From contig NZ_SNZF01000001.1 in the NCBI RefSeq assembly GCF_004363725.1, positions 1-64,000 of the forward strand: a stretch of DNA of 64,000 bases, read 5' to 3'. Source of the stretch: Aquamicrobium defluvii. GTDB taxonomy: Bacteria; Pseudomonadota; Alphaproteobacteria; Rhizobiales; Rhizobiaceae. Shown here in pieces: positions 19,250 through 30,147 of the stretch. The notes under the pieces are model-generated. The model made no database searches and was not told the DNA's origin. It saw only the letters and a list, made by a program, of their open reading frames with translations. The translations under genes were made by a program, and so were the position numbers. Positions within the stretch are counted from its first letter, which is position 1. Each line of letters begins with the position of its first letter.

Positions 19250-20377
19250 ATGGCGAAGGGCACCATTCTCCTGGCCGCCGGCGGAACCGGCGGCCATCTG
19301 TTTCCGGCCGAGGCGCTTGCGCATGAACTGAAGGCGCGCGGCTGGAGCGTGCATCTGGCCACCGACGACCGGGCCGGGCGCTTCGCCGGACAGTTTCCGG
19401 CCGACACTATCCACCCGATCCCGTCCGCCACCATCGGTTCGAAGAACCCGCTAGCGCTGGCGAAGACGTTCTGGAAGCTGTGGCGCGGCGTGCGCGTGGC
19501 TTCGACGGTGATTGCACGGATCCGGCCGGCAGCAGTGGTCGGCTTCGGCGGCTATCCGACCCTGCCGCCGCTCTATGCGGCGACCCGGCGCGGCCACCCG
19601 ACGCTGATCCATGAGCAGAACGCGGTGATGGGCCGCGCCAACCGTGCACTGGCTGCAAGGGTGACGGCGATCGCAGGCGGCTTCCTGCCCGAAGATGCAA
19701 GCGTGGCCGGACGCAAGACGATCACCACCGGCAATCCGGTGCGCCCGGCGGTAGTGGAGGCGGCTGCGCAGCCCTACACGGTTTCGCAGGGCAGCGAGCC
19801 GTTCCATCTGCTGGTGTTCGGCGGCAGCCAGGGCGCGCAGTTTTTCTCCGACGCGGTGCCAGCGGCTGTTGCCTTGCTGCCCGACCATCTGCGCAAGCGC
19901 CTTGTCGTGACCCAGCAGGCGCGCAAGGACGATGTGGAGCGGGTGACGGGGGCTTACGCGAAGCTTGGCATCCCGGCTGAAATTTCGCCCTTCTTCACCG
20001 ATATGGCGGCGCGCATGGCGCGGGCGCAGCTCGTTATCTCGCGCTCTGGCGCGTCCACCGTCTCGGAGATCGCCGTGATTGGCCGGCCGGCGCTGCTGGT
20101 GCCTTATCCGCACGCTCTGGACCACGATCAGGCGGCCAATGCCGCAGCGCTCGCGGCCGCCGGCGGCGGCGAGGTGCATGCACAGGCTTCGCTCGATGCG
20201 GAAAAGCTGGCGGGGCTGATCGGCGCGCTGATGGCCGAGCCGGAACGGTTGCGGAAAATGGCCGAGGCGGCGCGTTTCGTCGGCCGCCCCAATGCGGCCA
20301 GCTTGCTCGCCGATCTGACAGAGGCTATTGCGTCGGGCCAGTCACCGGACGGATTCAGGAAGGAACACAACGCATGA
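19250..20377 (+). CDS. murG: Lipid II synthase MurG (GlcNAc transferase)
   Basis: The product (375 aa) transfers GlcNAc from UDP-GlcNAc to lipid I on the inner face of the membrane. The N-terminal glycine loop GGTGGH lies at 11-16. [35 protein letters not shown] and the acceptor/donor segment [12 protein letters not shown] are GT28 signatures. The start follows the ftsW stop with no spacer. It overlaps murC by 4 bases. Confidence 0.96.
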   Translation: MAKGTILLAAGGTGGHLFPAEALAHELKARGWSVHLATDDRAGRFAGQFPADTIHPIPSATIGSKNPLALAKTFWKLWRGVRVASTVIARIRPAAVVGFGGYPTLPPLYAATRRGHPTLIHEQNAVMGRANRALAARVTAIAGGFLPEDASVAGRKTITTGNPVRPAVVEAAAQPYTVSQGSEPFHLLVFGGSQGAQFFSDAVPAAVALLPDHLRKRLVVTQQARKDDVERVTGAYAKLGIPAEISPFFTDMAARMARAQLVISRSGASTVSEIAVIGRPALLVPYPHALDHDQAANAAALAAAGGGEVHAQASLDAEKLAGLIGALMAEPERLRKMAEAARFVGRPNAASLLADLTEAIASGQSPDGFRKEHNA

Positions 20378-21786
20378 AGATGCCGCAGACGATAGGGCTT
20401 GTGCACTTCATCGGCATAGGCGGCATCGGCATGAGCGGCATCGCCGAAGCCCTGCACAATCTCGGCTACAAGGTGCAGGGTTCGGATCAGAACGACAGCG
20501 CCAATGTGCAGCGCCTGCGCGACAAGGGCATCGAGTGCTTCGTCGGCCACCGCGCCGAGAATCTGGGCGATGCCGAAGTTGTGGTGGTCTCGACAGCGAT
20601 CCGCAACACCAACCCCGAGATCGTGGCGGCGCGCGAGAAGCTGCTGCCCGTGGTGCGTCGTGCCGAGATGCTGGCCGAGCTGATGCGCTTCCGCAATGCC
20701 ATCGCCATCGGCGGCACGCATGGCAAGACCACGACCACCTCCATGGTGGCGACGCTGCTGGAAGCGGGCGGGCTCGACCCGACCGTCATCAATGGCGGCA
20801 TCATCAATGCCTATGGCACCAATGCGCGCATGGGCGACGGCGAGTGGATGGTGGTGGAGGCGGACGAGAGCGACGGCACTTTCCTCAAGCTGCCGGCCGA
20901 TATCGCCGTCATCACCAATATCGACCCGGAGCATCTCGATCACTACGGATCGTTCGACAAGGTGCGCGACGCCTTCCGCCAGTTCGTCGAGAATGTGCCG
21001 TTCTACGGCTTTGGCGTCATGTGCATCGACCACCCGGAAGTTCAGGCGCTGGTCAGCCGCATCGGCGACCGCCGCGTCATCACCTATGGCGAGAACGCGC
21101 AGGCCGACGTGCGCTTCGCCAACCACCGCATGGACGGCGCGGTCTCTGTATTCGACGTCATCATCCACAACCGCAAGACAGGTCAGGATACGGAGATTTC
21201 CGACCTGCGCCTGCCGATGCCCGGCCGCCACAATGTATCGAACGCCACGGCGGCGATTGCCGTTGCCAACGAGCTGGGCCTTTCCAGCGAGGCGATCCGC
21301 AAGGGCCTGTCCGCCTTCGGCGGCGTGAAGCGGCGCTTCACCCACACCGGTTCGTGGAACGGCGTCGAGATTTTCGACGACTACGGCCACCATCCGGTCG
21401 AGATCAAGGCGGTGCTGAAGGCGGCGCGCGACGCCACGAAGGGGCGCGTCATCGCCGTGGCGCAGCCGCATCGCTTCACCCGGCTGCGCGACCTGTTCGA
21501 CGATTTCGCGGTCTGCTTCAACGATGCCGACACGGTCATGGTGGCGCCGGTCTATGCGGCGGGCGAGGACCCGATCGACGGCGTTTCCAGCGACACGCTC
21601 GTGTCGCGCATGCGCGCCGCCGGCCATCGCGATGCCCGCCATATCGCAGACGCGGCGGCAGTGGCTCCGCTGGTGCGCGAACTGGCAAAGCCGGGCGATT
21701 TCGTCGTCTTCCTCGGCGCGGGCAACATCACCCAATGGGCCTACGCGCTGCCGAAGGAACTGAACGGGGCGGGAGGCGCAAATTGA
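20374..21786 (+). CDS. murC: UDP-MurNAc:L-alanine ligase MurC
   Basis: The product (470 aa) adds the first residue of the stem peptide. [15 protein letters not shown] binds UDP; the ATP loop GTHGKTTT lies at 114-121; EADESDGTF and [10 protein letters not shown] follow. The start ATG overlaps the murG stop. The end overlaps murB through the sequence TTGA. Confidence 0.97.
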   Translation: MKMPQTIGLVHFIGIGGIGMSGIAEALHNLGYKVQGSDQNDSANVQRLRDKGIECFVGHRAENLGDAEVVVVSTAIRNTNPEIVAAREKLLPVVRRAEMLAELMRFRNAIAIGGTHGKTTTTSMVATLLEAGGLDPTVINGGIINAYGTNARMGDGEWMVVEADESDGTFLKLPADIAVITNIDPEHLDHYGSFDKVRDAFRQFVENVPFYGFGVMCIDHPEVQALVSRIGDRRVITYGENAQADVRFANHRMDGAVSVFDVIIHNRKTGQDTEISDLRLPMPGRHNVSNATAAIAVANELGLSSEAIRKGLSAFGGVKRRFTHTGSWNGVEIFDDYGHHPVEIKAVLKAARDATKGRVIAVAQPHRFTRLRDLFDDFAVCFNDADTVMVAPVYAAGEDPIDGVSSDTLVSRMRAAGHRDARHIADAAAVAPLVRELAKPGDFVVFLGAGNITQWAYALPKELNGAGGAN

Positions 21787-22748
21787 GCCGGGGGCAGGCG
21801 CTTCTCGACAGTCTTGGCGACAGGCTTTCGGGTCTGCGCGGGCGTCTCACGCCCGATGCGGAGATGGACAAGATCACATGGTTCCGCGCCGGCGGCCTTG
21901 CCGCTGCGCTTTTCCAGCCGGCGGATGAGGAAGACCTCGCAGCCTTCCTGAAGGCGGTGCCGGAGGACGTGCCTGTCATGGTGGTCGGCATCGGATCCAA
22001 CCTCCTGGTGCGCGACGGCGGCATTGAAGGCTTCGTGGTGCGGCTTTCCGCCAGGGGATTTGGCGCGGTCGAGGCGATTTCCGAAACGCGCCTGCGTGCC
22101 GGCACGGCCGTGCCGGACAAGCGCGTCGCCGCCGCCGCCCTGGAGGCCGGCATCGGCGGCTTCCATTTCTATCACGGCATTCCCGGCGCCATCGGCGGCG
22201 CGCTGCGCATGAACGCTGGTGCCAACGGCGTGGAAACGCGCGAGCGGGTCGTCGAGGTGCGGGCGCTCGACCGCAAGGGCGATGTTCATGTGCTCTCCAA
22301 TGCCGACATGGGCTATGCCTATCGCCATAGTTCCGCACCGACGGACCTGATCTTCACCTCTGCCGTGTTCGAGGGCTATGGCGAGGACAAGGAGACGATC
22401 AGGGCGGCGATGGATGAAGTGCAGCACCACCGCGAGACAGTTCAGCCGATCCGGGAGAAGACCGGCGGCTCGACTTTCAAGAACCCGGAGGGCACATCGG
22501 CCTGGAAGGAGATCGACAGGGCTGGCTGCCGGGGCCTGATGATCGGCGGCGCGCAGATGTCGCCCATGCATTGCAACTTCATGATCAACACGGGTTCGGC
22601 CTCCGGCTACGATCTCGAGTATCTCGGCGAGACGGTGCGCGCGCGTGTGCTCGAAAATTCCGGCATCCGCCTGCATTGGGAAATCAGGCGCATCGGCGAA
22701 TTTCGTCCCGGCCGTGAGGTACAGGAGTTCCTCGGGCAGTTGCTCTGA
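21783..22748 (+). CDS. murB: UDP-N-acetylenolpyruvoylglucosamine reductase MurB (TTG start)
   Basis: The product (321 aa) is the FAD enzyme that makes UDP-MurNAc. The FAD-binding segments [15 protein letters not shown] and [17 protein letters not shown] are clear, and the proton donor Ser230 lies in GGSTFKNP. I place the start at TTG 21783, which overlaps the murC stop as TTGA and has GGGAGG seven bases upstream. The first downstream ATG would drop about 27 residues that belong to the MurB N-terminus. This breaks the ATGA pattern seen at the other junctions and may lower its translation. Confidence 0.93.
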   Translation: MSRGQALLDSLGDRLSGLRGRLTPDAEMDKITWFRAGGLAAALFQPADEEDLAAFLKAVPEDVPVMVVGIGSNLLVRDGGIEGFVVRLSARGFGAVEAISETRLRAGTAVPDKRVAAAALEAGIGGFHFYHGIPGAIGGALRMNAGANGVETRERVVEVRALDRKGDVHVLSNADMGYAYRHSSAPTDLIFTSAVFEGYGEDKETIRAAMDEVQHHRETVQPIREKTGGSTFKNPEGTSAWKEIDRAGCRGLMIGGAQMSPMHCNFMINTGSASGYDLEYLGETVRARVLENSGIRLHWEIRRIGEFRPGREVQEFLGQLL

Positions 22749-22750
22749 GG

Positions 22751-22929
22751 ACTCACAAAGGTAAAATTTCACTCAAATTCGCAGAAAGTGAATCTCCCGG
22801 AATCCTGAGGGCTTGCCACGGAATCAACTCTCTGATTCTTTGGGGTTAAGGCGTTTCCTGATTTGAGTCGTTCGGCGCGTAGGTCGCGGTTCCCGACGGG
22901 GCTGCAACCACAGACTCGGATTCTGACTC
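22751..22929. promoter_or_regulatory. Cluster of nine GANTC (CcrM) methylation sites upstream of ddlB
   Basis: The 222-base gap between murB and ddlB contains GANTC at 22751, 22791, 22800, 22821, 22834, 22865, 22913, 22919 and 22925. A five-base motif with one free position is expected about once per 256 bases. The last three are spaced exactly 6 bp apart. In alphaproteobacteria GANTC is methylated by CcrM and read by GcrA at cell-cycle promoters, so this gap probably holds a cell-cycle promoter for ddlB-ftsQAZ. No convincing sigma70 hexamer pair stands out. Confidence 0.75.
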
Positions 22930-22970
22930 AGGAAACAAGGATCGAGTGCCCGCCGAGGGGATGACGGGAT

Positions 22971-23897
22971 ATGACCAGCAAGCACGTTGCCGTATTGATG
23001 GGGGGGGTCTCAAGCGAGCGCCCTGTTTCCCTCTCTTCCGGCAATGCCTGTGCTGATGCGCTCGAAGCCGAGGGCTACAGGGTCACCCGTGTCGATGTCG
23101 ATCGCAATGTGAGTGCCGTTCTTTCCGGGTTGAAGCCGGATGTCGCCTTCAATGCGCTGCATGGACCGTTCGGTGAGGATGGCGTCATTCAGGGCGTTCT
23201 CGAATATCTGGAAATTCCCTATACGCATTCGGGCGTGCTGGCCTCGGCTCTCGCCATGAACAAGGAGCAGGCCAAGAAGGTTGCGCGCGCAGCCGGCGTC
23301 CCGGTGGCGGAATCGAAGGTCGTCAACCGGTTCGGGATTGGCAATGCGCATCCGATGGCGCCGCCCTATGTGGTGAAGCCTGTCGCCGAGGGGTCCAGCT
23401 TCGGCGTGGTCATTGTCGGGGAAGATCAGTCGCATCCGCCGCAGATCGTCTCCTCGCCCGACTGGAGTTATGGCGAGAGCGTCATGGTCGAGCGCTATGT
23501 GGCCGGGCGCGAGCTTACCTGCGCGGTGATGGGCGATGTCGCGCTCGGGGTGTGCGAGATCATTCCGACCGGCCATTCCTTCTACGATTACGATTCGAAA
23601 TATGTCGCGGGCGGATCAAAACACGAAACGCCTGCGAAACTTTCACCGAATATTTACCAAAAAATACAGACACTGGCGCTCAAGGCTCATCAAGCGATCG
23701 GCTGCCGGGGCGTGTCCCGGTCTGACTTCCGTTACGACGATCGTCATTCCGAAAATGGCGAGATCGTCTGGCTGGAAGTCAATACCCAGCCGGGCATGAC
23801 GCCGACGTCCCTGGTGCCCGAGATCGCCGCGCATGCAGGGCATTCCTTCGGCGATCTTTTGAGCTGGATGGTGGAGGACGCTTCGTGTCTTCGTTGA
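22971..23897 (+). CDS. ddlB: D-alanine--D-alanine ligase
   Basis: The product (308 aa) makes the D-Ala-D-Ala dipeptide used by MurF. It has an ATP-grasp fold: [17 protein letters not shown] near the N-terminus, [15 protein letters not shown], the substrate-binding [11 protein letters not shown], and the metal-binding [16 protein letters not shown] at the C-terminus. It is the first gene after the GANTC-rich gap, so it likely heads a transcript with ftsQ, ftsA and ftsZ. Its end overlaps ftsQ by 13 bases. Confidence 0.96.
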   Translation: MTSKHVAVLMGGVSSERPVSLSSGNACADALEAEGYRVTRVDVDRNVSAVLSGLKPDVAFNALHGPFGEDGVIQGVLEYLEIPYTHSGVLASALAMNKEQAKKVARAAGVPVAESKVVNRFGIGNAHPMAPPYVVKPVAEGSSFGVVIVGEDQSHPPQIVSSPDWSYGESVMVERYVAGRELTCAVMGDVALGVCEIIPTGHSFYDYDSKYVAGGSKHETPAKLSPNIYQKIQTLALKAHQAIGCRGVSRSDFRYDDRHSENGEIVWLEVNTQPGMTPTSLVPEIAAHAGHSFGDLLSWMVEDASCLR

Positions 23898-24796
23898 GGT
23901 CGGGACGTATGGGTCATGGTGGGCTGGCTGGCCTGGTGCCTGCCGTGCGTCCTGTCATGCCGCGCTGGCTGCGCCGTCCGCTGCGTGTGTTTTCGAGGCT
24001 GGGGGAGGGTGCCTATGCGGCGCCCCGCTTTGCTGCCACCATTCTATCCGTTGCGCTGCTGTCGTCGAGCGCGACCTATGGCGCCTATCTCGGCGGCCAG
24101 CTCGAGGATTTCGTGCAGGGCGTCACGGCCCGGACCGGCTTCGCCGTCGACCAGATCAGGGTCGTCGGCAATCAGTATACGTCCGAGATCGACATCCTCG
24201 ACCGGCTGGAACTGAACGGGTGGACCGCGCTGGTCGGGCTCGATGTCGTCGATGCGCGCGACAGGATCGCGTCGTTGCCCTGGGTTCAGCATGCCACGGT
24301 TCGCAAGGTCTACCCCAACACGCTGGAAGTGCGCGTCGATGAGCGCGAGCCGTTTGCCATCTGGCAGCAGGGGCAGGCGCTCAATGTCATCGAAGAGAAC
24401 GGCCGGGTCATTGCGCCGTTCTCTGGCGGTAGGCTGGCTTCGTTGCCGCTGATCGTCGGTACTGGCGCTCCCGAACATGCGCCGAAGCTCATCGCGCGCA
24501 TTGCGGACGTGCCGGAGCTTGCCGGTCGCGTGAAGGGCTATGTGCGTGTCGGCGAGCGTCGCTGGAATCTGCATCTGGACAATGGCGTCACCGTCAAGCT
24601 GCCGGAGCATGGCGTCGGTGCCGCGCTGGAAAGGCTGGCGCAGCTCGACCGCGAGCAAGGCCTGCTCGGACGTGACATCGTGGCGGTCGATCTGAGGATT
24701 CCCGATCGGGTTGCGGTGGCGCTTTCGCCCGATGCCTCAGCGGCACGTCTGGCGGCGCTCAAGGGCGCTGCGCGCAAGTCGGGGAGCCGCATATGA
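23885..24796 (+). CDS. ftsQ: Cell division protein FtsQ (GTG start)
   Basis: The product (303 aa) is the bitopic divisome scaffold that binds FtsL and FtsB. A long cytoplasmic N-terminus precedes one span (about residues 47-68). The POTRA domain begins at [21 protein letters not shown] and the FtsQ domain at [27 protein letters not shown] chose GTG 23885, inside ddlB, because GGAGG sits seven bases before it; ATG 23909 is a possible alternative. The stop overlaps ftsA (ATGA). Confidence 0.92.
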   Translation: MSSLRSGRMGHGGLAGLVPAVRPVMPRWLRRPLRVFSRLGEGAYAAPRFAATILSVALLSSSATYGAYLGGQLEDFVQGVTARTGFAVDQIRVVGNQYTSEIDILDRLELNGWTALVGLDVVDARDRIASLPWVQHATVRKVYPNTLEVRVDEREPFAIWQQGQALNVIEENGRVIAPFSGGRLASLPLIVGTGAPEHAPKLIARIADVPELAGRVKGYVRVGERRWNLHLDNGVTVKLPEHGVGAALERLAQLDREQGLLGRDIVAVDLRIPDRVAVALSPDASAARLAALKGAARKSGSRI

Positions 24797-26100
24797 ACTG
24801 GTTGCGCAAGAGTGGCGATGCCTCGGCCCGGCGTTCGGGCGTTCTCACCGTGCTCGACGTGGGGTCGAGCAAGGTCTGCTGCGTGGTGGCGAAGCTCCAG
24901 CCCTGCGAGGACGGCAACCTGCTGCGCGGGCGCACCCATCGTATCCAGGTGATCGGCATCGGCCACCAGAAATCGCAGGGCATGAAGTCCGGCGTGGTGG
25001 TGGATCTGGAACGCGCCGAGCATGCCATACGGCTGGCTGTGGACTCGGCCGAGCGCATGGCGGGGCTGACCGTCGACTCGCTGATCGTCAACATGACCGC
25101 CGGCCGGCTGAAGAGCGAAACCTTCTCCGCCACCGTCAATCTCGGCGGCCACGAGGTGGATGAGAGCGACATCAGGCGTGTGCTGGCGGCCGGTGCGCGT
25201 CAGGCGCTGAAATCCGAGCGCGAGGTGATCCACTCGCTGCCCGTGGGCTTCTCGCTCGACGCCGAGCGCGGCGTTCGCGACCCGCGCGGCATGGTGGGCG
25301 ACACGCTGGGCGTCGACATGCACGTTCTGACCGGCGATGCGGCACCGCTGCGCAACATCGAGCTGGCCATCAACCGCTCGCATCTTTCGGTCGAGCGCAT
25401 GGTGGCGACCCCTTACGCCAGCGGTCTCGCCGCACTGGTGGACGACGAGCTGGAAATGGGGGCTGCCTGCATCGACATGGGTGGCGGCACGACCACCATC
25501 TCCATCTTCTCCGAAGGCAATTTCGTGCATGGCGACGCGATTCCCGTCGGCGGCAACCATGTGACGCTGGACCTTGCCAAGGGGCTTTCCACCACCATCG
25601 AGGCGGCGGAGCGGCTGAAGGTCATGCATGGTTCGGCTCTGCCCGGCAGCGCCGACGACCGCGACCTCGTCACCATTCATCCCATCGGCGACGACCATGG
25701 CGCGCCGATGCAGATTCCGCGTTCGGTCATGACCCGCATCATCCGCGCCCGCGTCGAGGAGACGCTGGAAATGCTGCGCGACCGTATCAGCAAATCAGGT
25801 TATGCCAGCGCGATCGGCAAGCGAATCGTGCTGACAGGCGGCGCCAGCCAGCTTGCCGGTCTCCCGGAAGCTGCTCGCCGCATTCTTGGGCGCAACGTGC
25901 GCACCGGACGCCCGCTGGGCGTTGCGGGGCTGCCCGAAGCGGCCAAGGGGCCGGCATTCTCGACGGTGGTCGGGCTCCTCATCTATCCGCAGGTGGCGAA
26001 TTTCGAGAGCCGTCCTGCCAGGGGCGGGGCCGTGTTCAGGATGACCGGGACGGACGGGCGACTGTATCGCGTAAGTCAGTGGTTGAGAGACAGTTTCTAG
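24793..26100 (+). CDS. ftsA: Cell division protein FtsA
   Basis: The product (435 aa) is the actin-like protein that tethers FtsZ to the membrane. The phosphate 1 motif [13 protein letters not shown] is near residue 20. [11 protein letters not shown], the phosphate 2 motif [14 protein letters not shown] and the late [13 protein letters not shown] are all present. The C-terminus ends in [11 protein letters not shown], which fits the amphipathic membrane-targeting helix. It overlaps ftsQ by 4 bases and is 67 bases upstream of ftsZ. Confidence 0.96.
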   Translation: MNWLRKSGDASARRSGVLTVLDVGSSKVCCVVAKLQPCEDGNLLRGRTHRIQVIGIGHQKSQGMKSGVVVDLERAEHAIRLAVDSAERMAGLTVDSLIVNMTAGRLKSETFSATVNLGGHEVDESDIRRVLAAGARQALKSEREVIHSLPVGFSLDAERGVRDPRGMVGDTLGVDMHVLTGDAAPLRNIELAINRSHLSVERMVATPYASGLAALVDDELEMGAACIDMGGGTTTISIFSEGNFVHGDAIPVGGNHVTLDLAKGLSTTIEAAERLKVMHGSALPGSADDRDLVTIHPIGDDHGAPMQIPRSVMTRIIRARVEETLEMLRDRISKSGYASAIGKRIVLTGGASQLAGLPEAARRILGRNVRTGRPLGVAGLPEAAKGPAFSTVVGLLIYPQVANFESRPARGGAVFRMTGTDGRLYRVSQWLRDSF

Positions 26101-26167
26101 AGTTAACGGGGACAGCCCCCAGGCGGCCGCTATGGCGAAGCGGCGGGAAAGGCAAAGGACGAGGACA

Positions 26168-27868
26168 ATGGCAATCAATCTTCAGAAGCCGGACATCACC
26201 GAGCTGAAGCCGCGCATCACCGTTTTCGGTGTCGGCGGGGGCGGCGGCAACGCAGTCAACAACATGATCACCGCCGGTCTGCGCGGCGTCGAGTTCGTTG
26301 TGGCGAACACCGACGCCCAGGCGCTGACCATGTCGAAGGCCGAGCGGCTCATCCAGCTTGGCGCGCATGTCACCGAGGGGCTGGGCGCCGGTTCGCAGCC
26401 GGAAGTGGGCCGCGCCGCCGCTGAAGAATGCATCGACGAGATCAACGATCACCTGTCCAATACGCATATGTGCTTCGTCACCGCCGGCATGGGCGGCGGC
26501 ACCGGCACGGGCGCCGCTCCGGTCGTCGCACGCGCGGCCCGTGAAAAGGGCATCCTGACGGTCGGCGTCGTCACCAAGCCGTTCCATTTCGAGGGCCAGC
26601 GCCGCATGAAGACGGCCGACCTCGGCATTGAGGAGCTGCAAAAGTCGGTCGACACGCTCATCGTCATCCCGAACCAGAACCTGTTCCGCCTTGCCAACGA
26701 CAAGACCACCTTTGCCGATGCCTTCGCCATGGCCGATCAGGTGCTCTATTCGGGCGTTGCCTGCATCACCGACCTGATGGTCAAGGAGGGCCTGATCAAC
26801 CTCGATTTCGCCGACGTGCGTTCGGTGATGCGCGAGATGGGCAAGGCCATGATGGGCACCGGCGAAGCTTCCGGCGAGGGCCGCGCCATGGCCGCTGCCG
26901 AGGCCGCCATTGCCAACCCGCTGCTCGACGAGACCTCGATGCGCGGCGCCAAGGGCCTGCTGATCTCGATCACAGGCGGCCGCGATCTTACCCTGTTCGA
27001 GGTGGACGAGGCGGCGACCCGCATCCGCGAGGAAGTCGACCAGGACGCCAACATCATTCTCGGCGCCACCTTCGACGAGGAACTGGAAGGCGTCATCCGG
27101 GTGTCAGTGGTTGCCACCGGCATCGACAAGTCGGCCGAAGAAATCGCGGCGACCCCGATCGCCATCCGCCCTCCGCAGGCCAAGCCGGTTGTCCGCCCGG
27201 CGGCCGAGGCCCGTCCGGTTGTCCAGCCCGCACCGCAGCCTGCTCCGGTTCATGAGTCGCGCGCTGCCGATCCGGTCGCCGAAGCCTTCCAGATGGCCGA
27301 GCAGAACGCCGCCGCCATGGCGCAGCGCCCGGTGCAGGCATCGGATGACTTTCGCCCCCAGAGCAAGCTCTTCCAGCAGGCTCAGCCGCACCAGCCCGTG
27401 CAGCAGTTCCAGCAGCCCGTGGTGACGCAGCAGACGGCGCTTCAGATGCAGCCCGCACCGCAGCCGGTCCATCCCGCTCCGCAGCCGCGCGAGATGCATC
27501 AGCCGGCAGCGCCGCAGCGCATGCCGCGCGTGGAGGATTTCCCGCCGGTCGTGCGTGCCGAGGTCGAGGCCAAGAGCAACCCGGTCAGCCATGAGGAACG
27601 CGGCCCGATGGGGCTGCTCAAGCGCCTCACCAACGGCCTGACCCGCCGCGAGGAAGAGCCGGCGCGTCTCCAGCCTGCCCAGCCGCGCGAGCCGAAGCTG
27701 CGCCAGGCCCAGCCGGAAGTGCGCCGCGCGCCTTCGCAGGACTCGCAGCTTTATGCACCGCGCCGTGGCCAGCTCGACGATCAGGGCCGCCTGGTCGCCA
27801 GGCCGCATGCCGCTCACGACGACGATCAGCTCGAGATTCCGGCTTTCCTGCGCCGACAGGCAAACTGA
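26168..27868 (+). CDS. ftsZ: Cell division GTPase FtsZ with long C-terminal linker
   Basis: The product (566 aa) forms the Z ring. The tubulin signature GGGTGTG lies at 109-115. The GTPase core covers about residues 10-335. A Gln/Pro/Ala-rich linker of about 200 residues follows, and the conserved C-terminal peptide [16 protein letters not shown] ends the protein and should bind FtsA. Such long linkers are usual in rhizobia. I chose ATG 26168 (AGGACGAGGAC upstream, [17 protein letters not shown]) over an in-frame ATG at 26132. A strong terminator follows. Confidence 0.97.
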   Translation: MAINLQKPDITELKPRITVFGVGGGGGNAVNNMITAGLRGVEFVVANTDAQALTMSKAERLIQLGAHVTEGLGAGSQPEVGRAAAEECIDEINDHLSNTHMCFVTAGMGGGTGTGAAPVVARAAREKGILTVGVVTKPFHFEGQRRMKTADLGIEELQKSVDTLIVIPNQNLFRLANDKTTFADAFAMADQVLYSGVACITDLMVKEGLINLDFADVRSVMREMGKAMMGTGEASGEGRAMAAAEAAIANPLLDETSMRGAKGLLISITGGRDLTLFEVDEAATRIREEVDQDANIILGATFDEELEGVIRVSVVATGIDKSAEEIAATPIAIRPPQAKPVVRPAAEARPVVQPAPQPAPVHESRAADPVAEAFQMAEQNAAAMAQRPVQASDDFRPQSKLFQQAQPHQPVQQFQQPVVTQQTALQMQPAPQPVHPAPQPREMHQPAAPQRMPRVEDFPPVVRAEVEAKSNPVSHEERGPMGLLKRLTNGLTRREEEPARLQPAQPREPKLRQAQPEVRRAPSQDSQLYAPRRGQLDDQGRLVARPHAAHDDDQLEIPAFLRRQAN

Positions 27869-27893
27869 TCGCCGCACAGGCGTCACAATTGCG

Positions 27894-27926
27894 AAGGGGC
27901 GACCGGCAAACCGGTCGCCCCTTTCT
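27894..27926 (+). terminator. Rho-independent terminator after ftsZ
   Basis: A perfect 13-bp stem (AAGGGGCGACCGG with its exact complement at 27911-27923), a CAAA loop and a short T-tract lie 25 bases after the ftsZ stop. This marks the end of the dcw transcript. The 225 bases from here to lpxC show no further gene. Confidence 0.9.
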
Positions 27927-28151
27927 GCTGAAGTCTCTGGAAAACAAGGACTAAAAAGCACCTGTTCGGGTGACGGCCGGGGTTACATGAGGTAAAAAAG
28001 CGTGATTTGGAGGAAGTCCGACGCGTTACTATCTTCGCCGGCAGCATATCGAAGCGGCCTGCAGGTTGGGGGAGATGCCTTCTTGCCGTAGCTGGACAGC
28101 CGGGTCGGCCGGCACGGGAAGCGGCGAACGAGCGGGCATACGGGGATCGTT

Positions 28152-29090
28152 TTGAACGATTATCAGACGACGATAAAATCGCGCGTGACACTGGCCGGAA
28201 CCGGCGTGCACAGCGGAAAGCCCGTTTCGGTGACGTTCGCGCCTTCCGATGTGGACACGGGCATCGTTTTCCATTTCATCGGCGGTTCGGAACCGGGCAG
28301 GGAAATCCGCGCGCTCGTCTCCGAAGTCGGGGCGACCGATCTTTCCACCCTGCTTGGCGATCCTGCCGGAGTTCATGTCTCGACCGTCGAACATCTGATG
28401 GCGGCGATTCTGGGCGTCGGCCTAGACAATCTCGTCATCGAGATAGAGGGCAACGAAATCCCGATCCTCGACGGCAGCGCTGCCCTGTTCGTGGAGGCGA
28501 TCGACCAGGCCGGGCTCGACACCCAGCCGGTCAAGCGCCGTTTCATCAGGGTTCTGAAGGATGTGCGCATCGAGAGCGGGGCTTCCTGGGCCGAGTTCAG
28601 GCCATATTCCGGCACGCGGTTCGAGATCGAGATCGATTTCGAGAGCCGTGCCATCGGTCGTCAGCAGTTCGCCATCGACCTTACCGGCGATTCGTTCCGC
28701 AACGAGGTCGCACGGGCACGCACCTTCGGCTTCCTGAAGGATGTCGAGCGCCTTTGGGCCGCTGGCTATGCGCTGGGTTCCTCCTTGGAGAATTCCGTCG
28801 TCATCGGCTACGACAACCGTGTCATCAATATGGGCGGCCTGCGTTATCCCGATGAATTCGTGCGCCACAAGACGCTCGACGCCATGGGCGATCTGGCTCT
28901 GGCGGGCGCGCGTTTCATCGGCTGTTTCCGTTCCTATCGTGGCGGCCACAGGCTCAATGCGGCAGCGCTTCGCCGCCTGCTGTCGGACCGCAGCGCTTTC
29001 GAGATCGTGGAAACGACGCGCCGCGACCACGGCCGCATCGCCGAGATCAGCGCCGTCAGCGGCCCGGTCTTCGCGCCCTGGGCGATCTGA
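28152..29090 (+). CDS. lpxC: UDP-3-O-acyl-GlcNAc deacetylase LpxC (TTG start)
   Basis: The product (312 aa) catalyses the committed step of lipid A synthesis. Zinc ligands are His81 in [10 protein letters not shown] and His239 and Asp243 in the H-K-T-L-D motif; [10 protein letters not shown] is the N-terminal signature. The catalytic His falls in [10 protein letters not shown]. The only start that gives the family N-terminus ([12 protein letters not shown]) is TTG 28152, with a weak GGGG upstream. A terminator separates it from ftsZ, so it has its own promoter in 27930-28150. Confidence 0.93.
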   Translation: MNDYQTTIKSRVTLAGTGVHSGKPVSVTFAPSDVDTGIVFHFIGGSEPGREIRALVSEVGATDLSTLLGDPAGVHVSTVEHLMAAILGVGLDNLVIEIEGNEIPILDGSAALFVEAIDQAGLDTQPVKRRFIRVLKDVRIESGASWAEFRPYSGTRFEIEIDFESRAIGRQQFAIDLTGDSFRNEVARARTFGFLKDVERLWAAGYALGSSLENSVVIGYDNRVINMGGLRYPDEFVRHKTLDAMGDLALAGARFIGCFRSYRGGHRLNAAALRRLLSDRSAFEIVETTRRDHGRIAEISAVSGPVFAPWAI

Positions 29091-29257
29091 GCGCTTGGGA
29101 AGGCGGCGTCCGTCATTTTCCGGTGGACGGATGTGCAAACGCCACGTTTGCCACAAAAATGTGCGATTGCCGGACGATAGCGTTGCCGCGCGTGCCGGTT
29201 ATGGTCTATGGCTGCACGCTGACCGACGAAACGGTGCCGAAAGGGCGAAACTCAACC

Positions 29258-30139
29258 ATGTTGTTCAAACGGGCTGATCGATCGATGGCAACAGTAAAGG
29301 GCCCGATGGGGCGGGTTGTCATGGCTTTGTCCGTTGCCGTGGTGCCATTGGTGCTGGCAGGCTGCATGTCCTCGTCGGACAAGGATCTCGATCTGTCCAC
29401 CTATGTCGAGCAGACCGAGCCCGCGGACGTGCTTTACAATCAGGGGCTCGCCAATCTGAATGCCGGCCGTCTCGGCGAGGCGGCGAAGAAGTTCGCGGCC
29501 GTGGATCGCCAGCACCCTTATTCGGAATATGCCCGCAAGGCGATGGTGATGGGCGCCTTCACCAATTACCGGCAGGGCAATTACGACGACGCCATCCAGA
29601 TGTCGCAGCGGTTCCTGAACCTCTATCCGACCTCTGAAGATGCCGACTACGCAGTTTACATCGCCGGCCTCAGCTATTTCCGTCAGATCCGTGACGTGAC
29701 GCAGGACCAGAAGGAAGCACGCCTGACCGCGCAGACCATGCAGGAACTGGTCAACCGCTGGCCGGATTCGCAATATGCAGAGGATGCGCGCACCAAGATC
29801 CGCTACGCCAACGATCAGCTCGCCGGCAAGGAGATGCAGGTCGGTCGCTACTATCTCGAGCGGCGCGAGTATCTGGCGTCGATCAAGCGGTTCCGCACCG
29901 TGGTCGAGCAGTATTCCAATACCCGCCATATCGAGGAGGCGCTGGCGCGTCTCGTGGAAGCCTACTATGCGATGGGCCTGACGGATGAGGCGCAGACGGC
30001 TGCCGCGGTGCTCGGCCAGAATTACCCGAGCAGCCAGTGGTACAAGGATTCCTACAAGCTGCTGCAAAGTGGCGGGCTTGCGCCGCGTGAGAATGCCGGC
30101 TCGTGGATATCGAAGGCCGGGAAGCTGATTACCGGCTGA
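29258..30139 (+). CDS. bamD: Outer membrane assembly lipoprotein BamD
   Basis: The product (293 aa) is the TPR lipoprotein of the BAM complex that inserts beta-barrels. The lipobox LAGC places the lipidated Cys at 36. [39 protein letters not shown] and [14 protein letters not shown] are classic BamD TPR motifs. I placed the start at 29258 (AAGGGCG upstream) because it gives a normal lipoprotein signal; the frame stays open for 45 more codons upstream. The recN start is 8 bases after its stop. Confidence 0.93.
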   Translation: MLFKRADRSMATVKGPMGRVVMALSVAVVPLVLAGCMSSSDKDLDLSTYVEQTEPADVLYNQGLANLNAGRLGEAAKKFAAVDRQHPYSEYARKAMVMGAFTNYRQGNYDDAIQMSQRFLNLYPTSEDADYAVYIAGLSYFRQIRDVTQDQKEARLTAQTMQELVNRWPDSQYAEDARTKIRYANDQLAGKEMQVGRYYLERREYLASIKRFRTVVEQYSNTRHIEEALARLVEAYYAMGLTDEAQTAAAVLGQNYPSSQWYKDSYKLLQSGGLAPRENAGSWISKAGKLITG

Positions 30140-30147
30140 CGGCTGCC

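Noticed and set aside
22961..22975. Alternative ddlB start at ATG 22961
   Set aside because: It is in a different frame from the conserved ATP-grasp protein.
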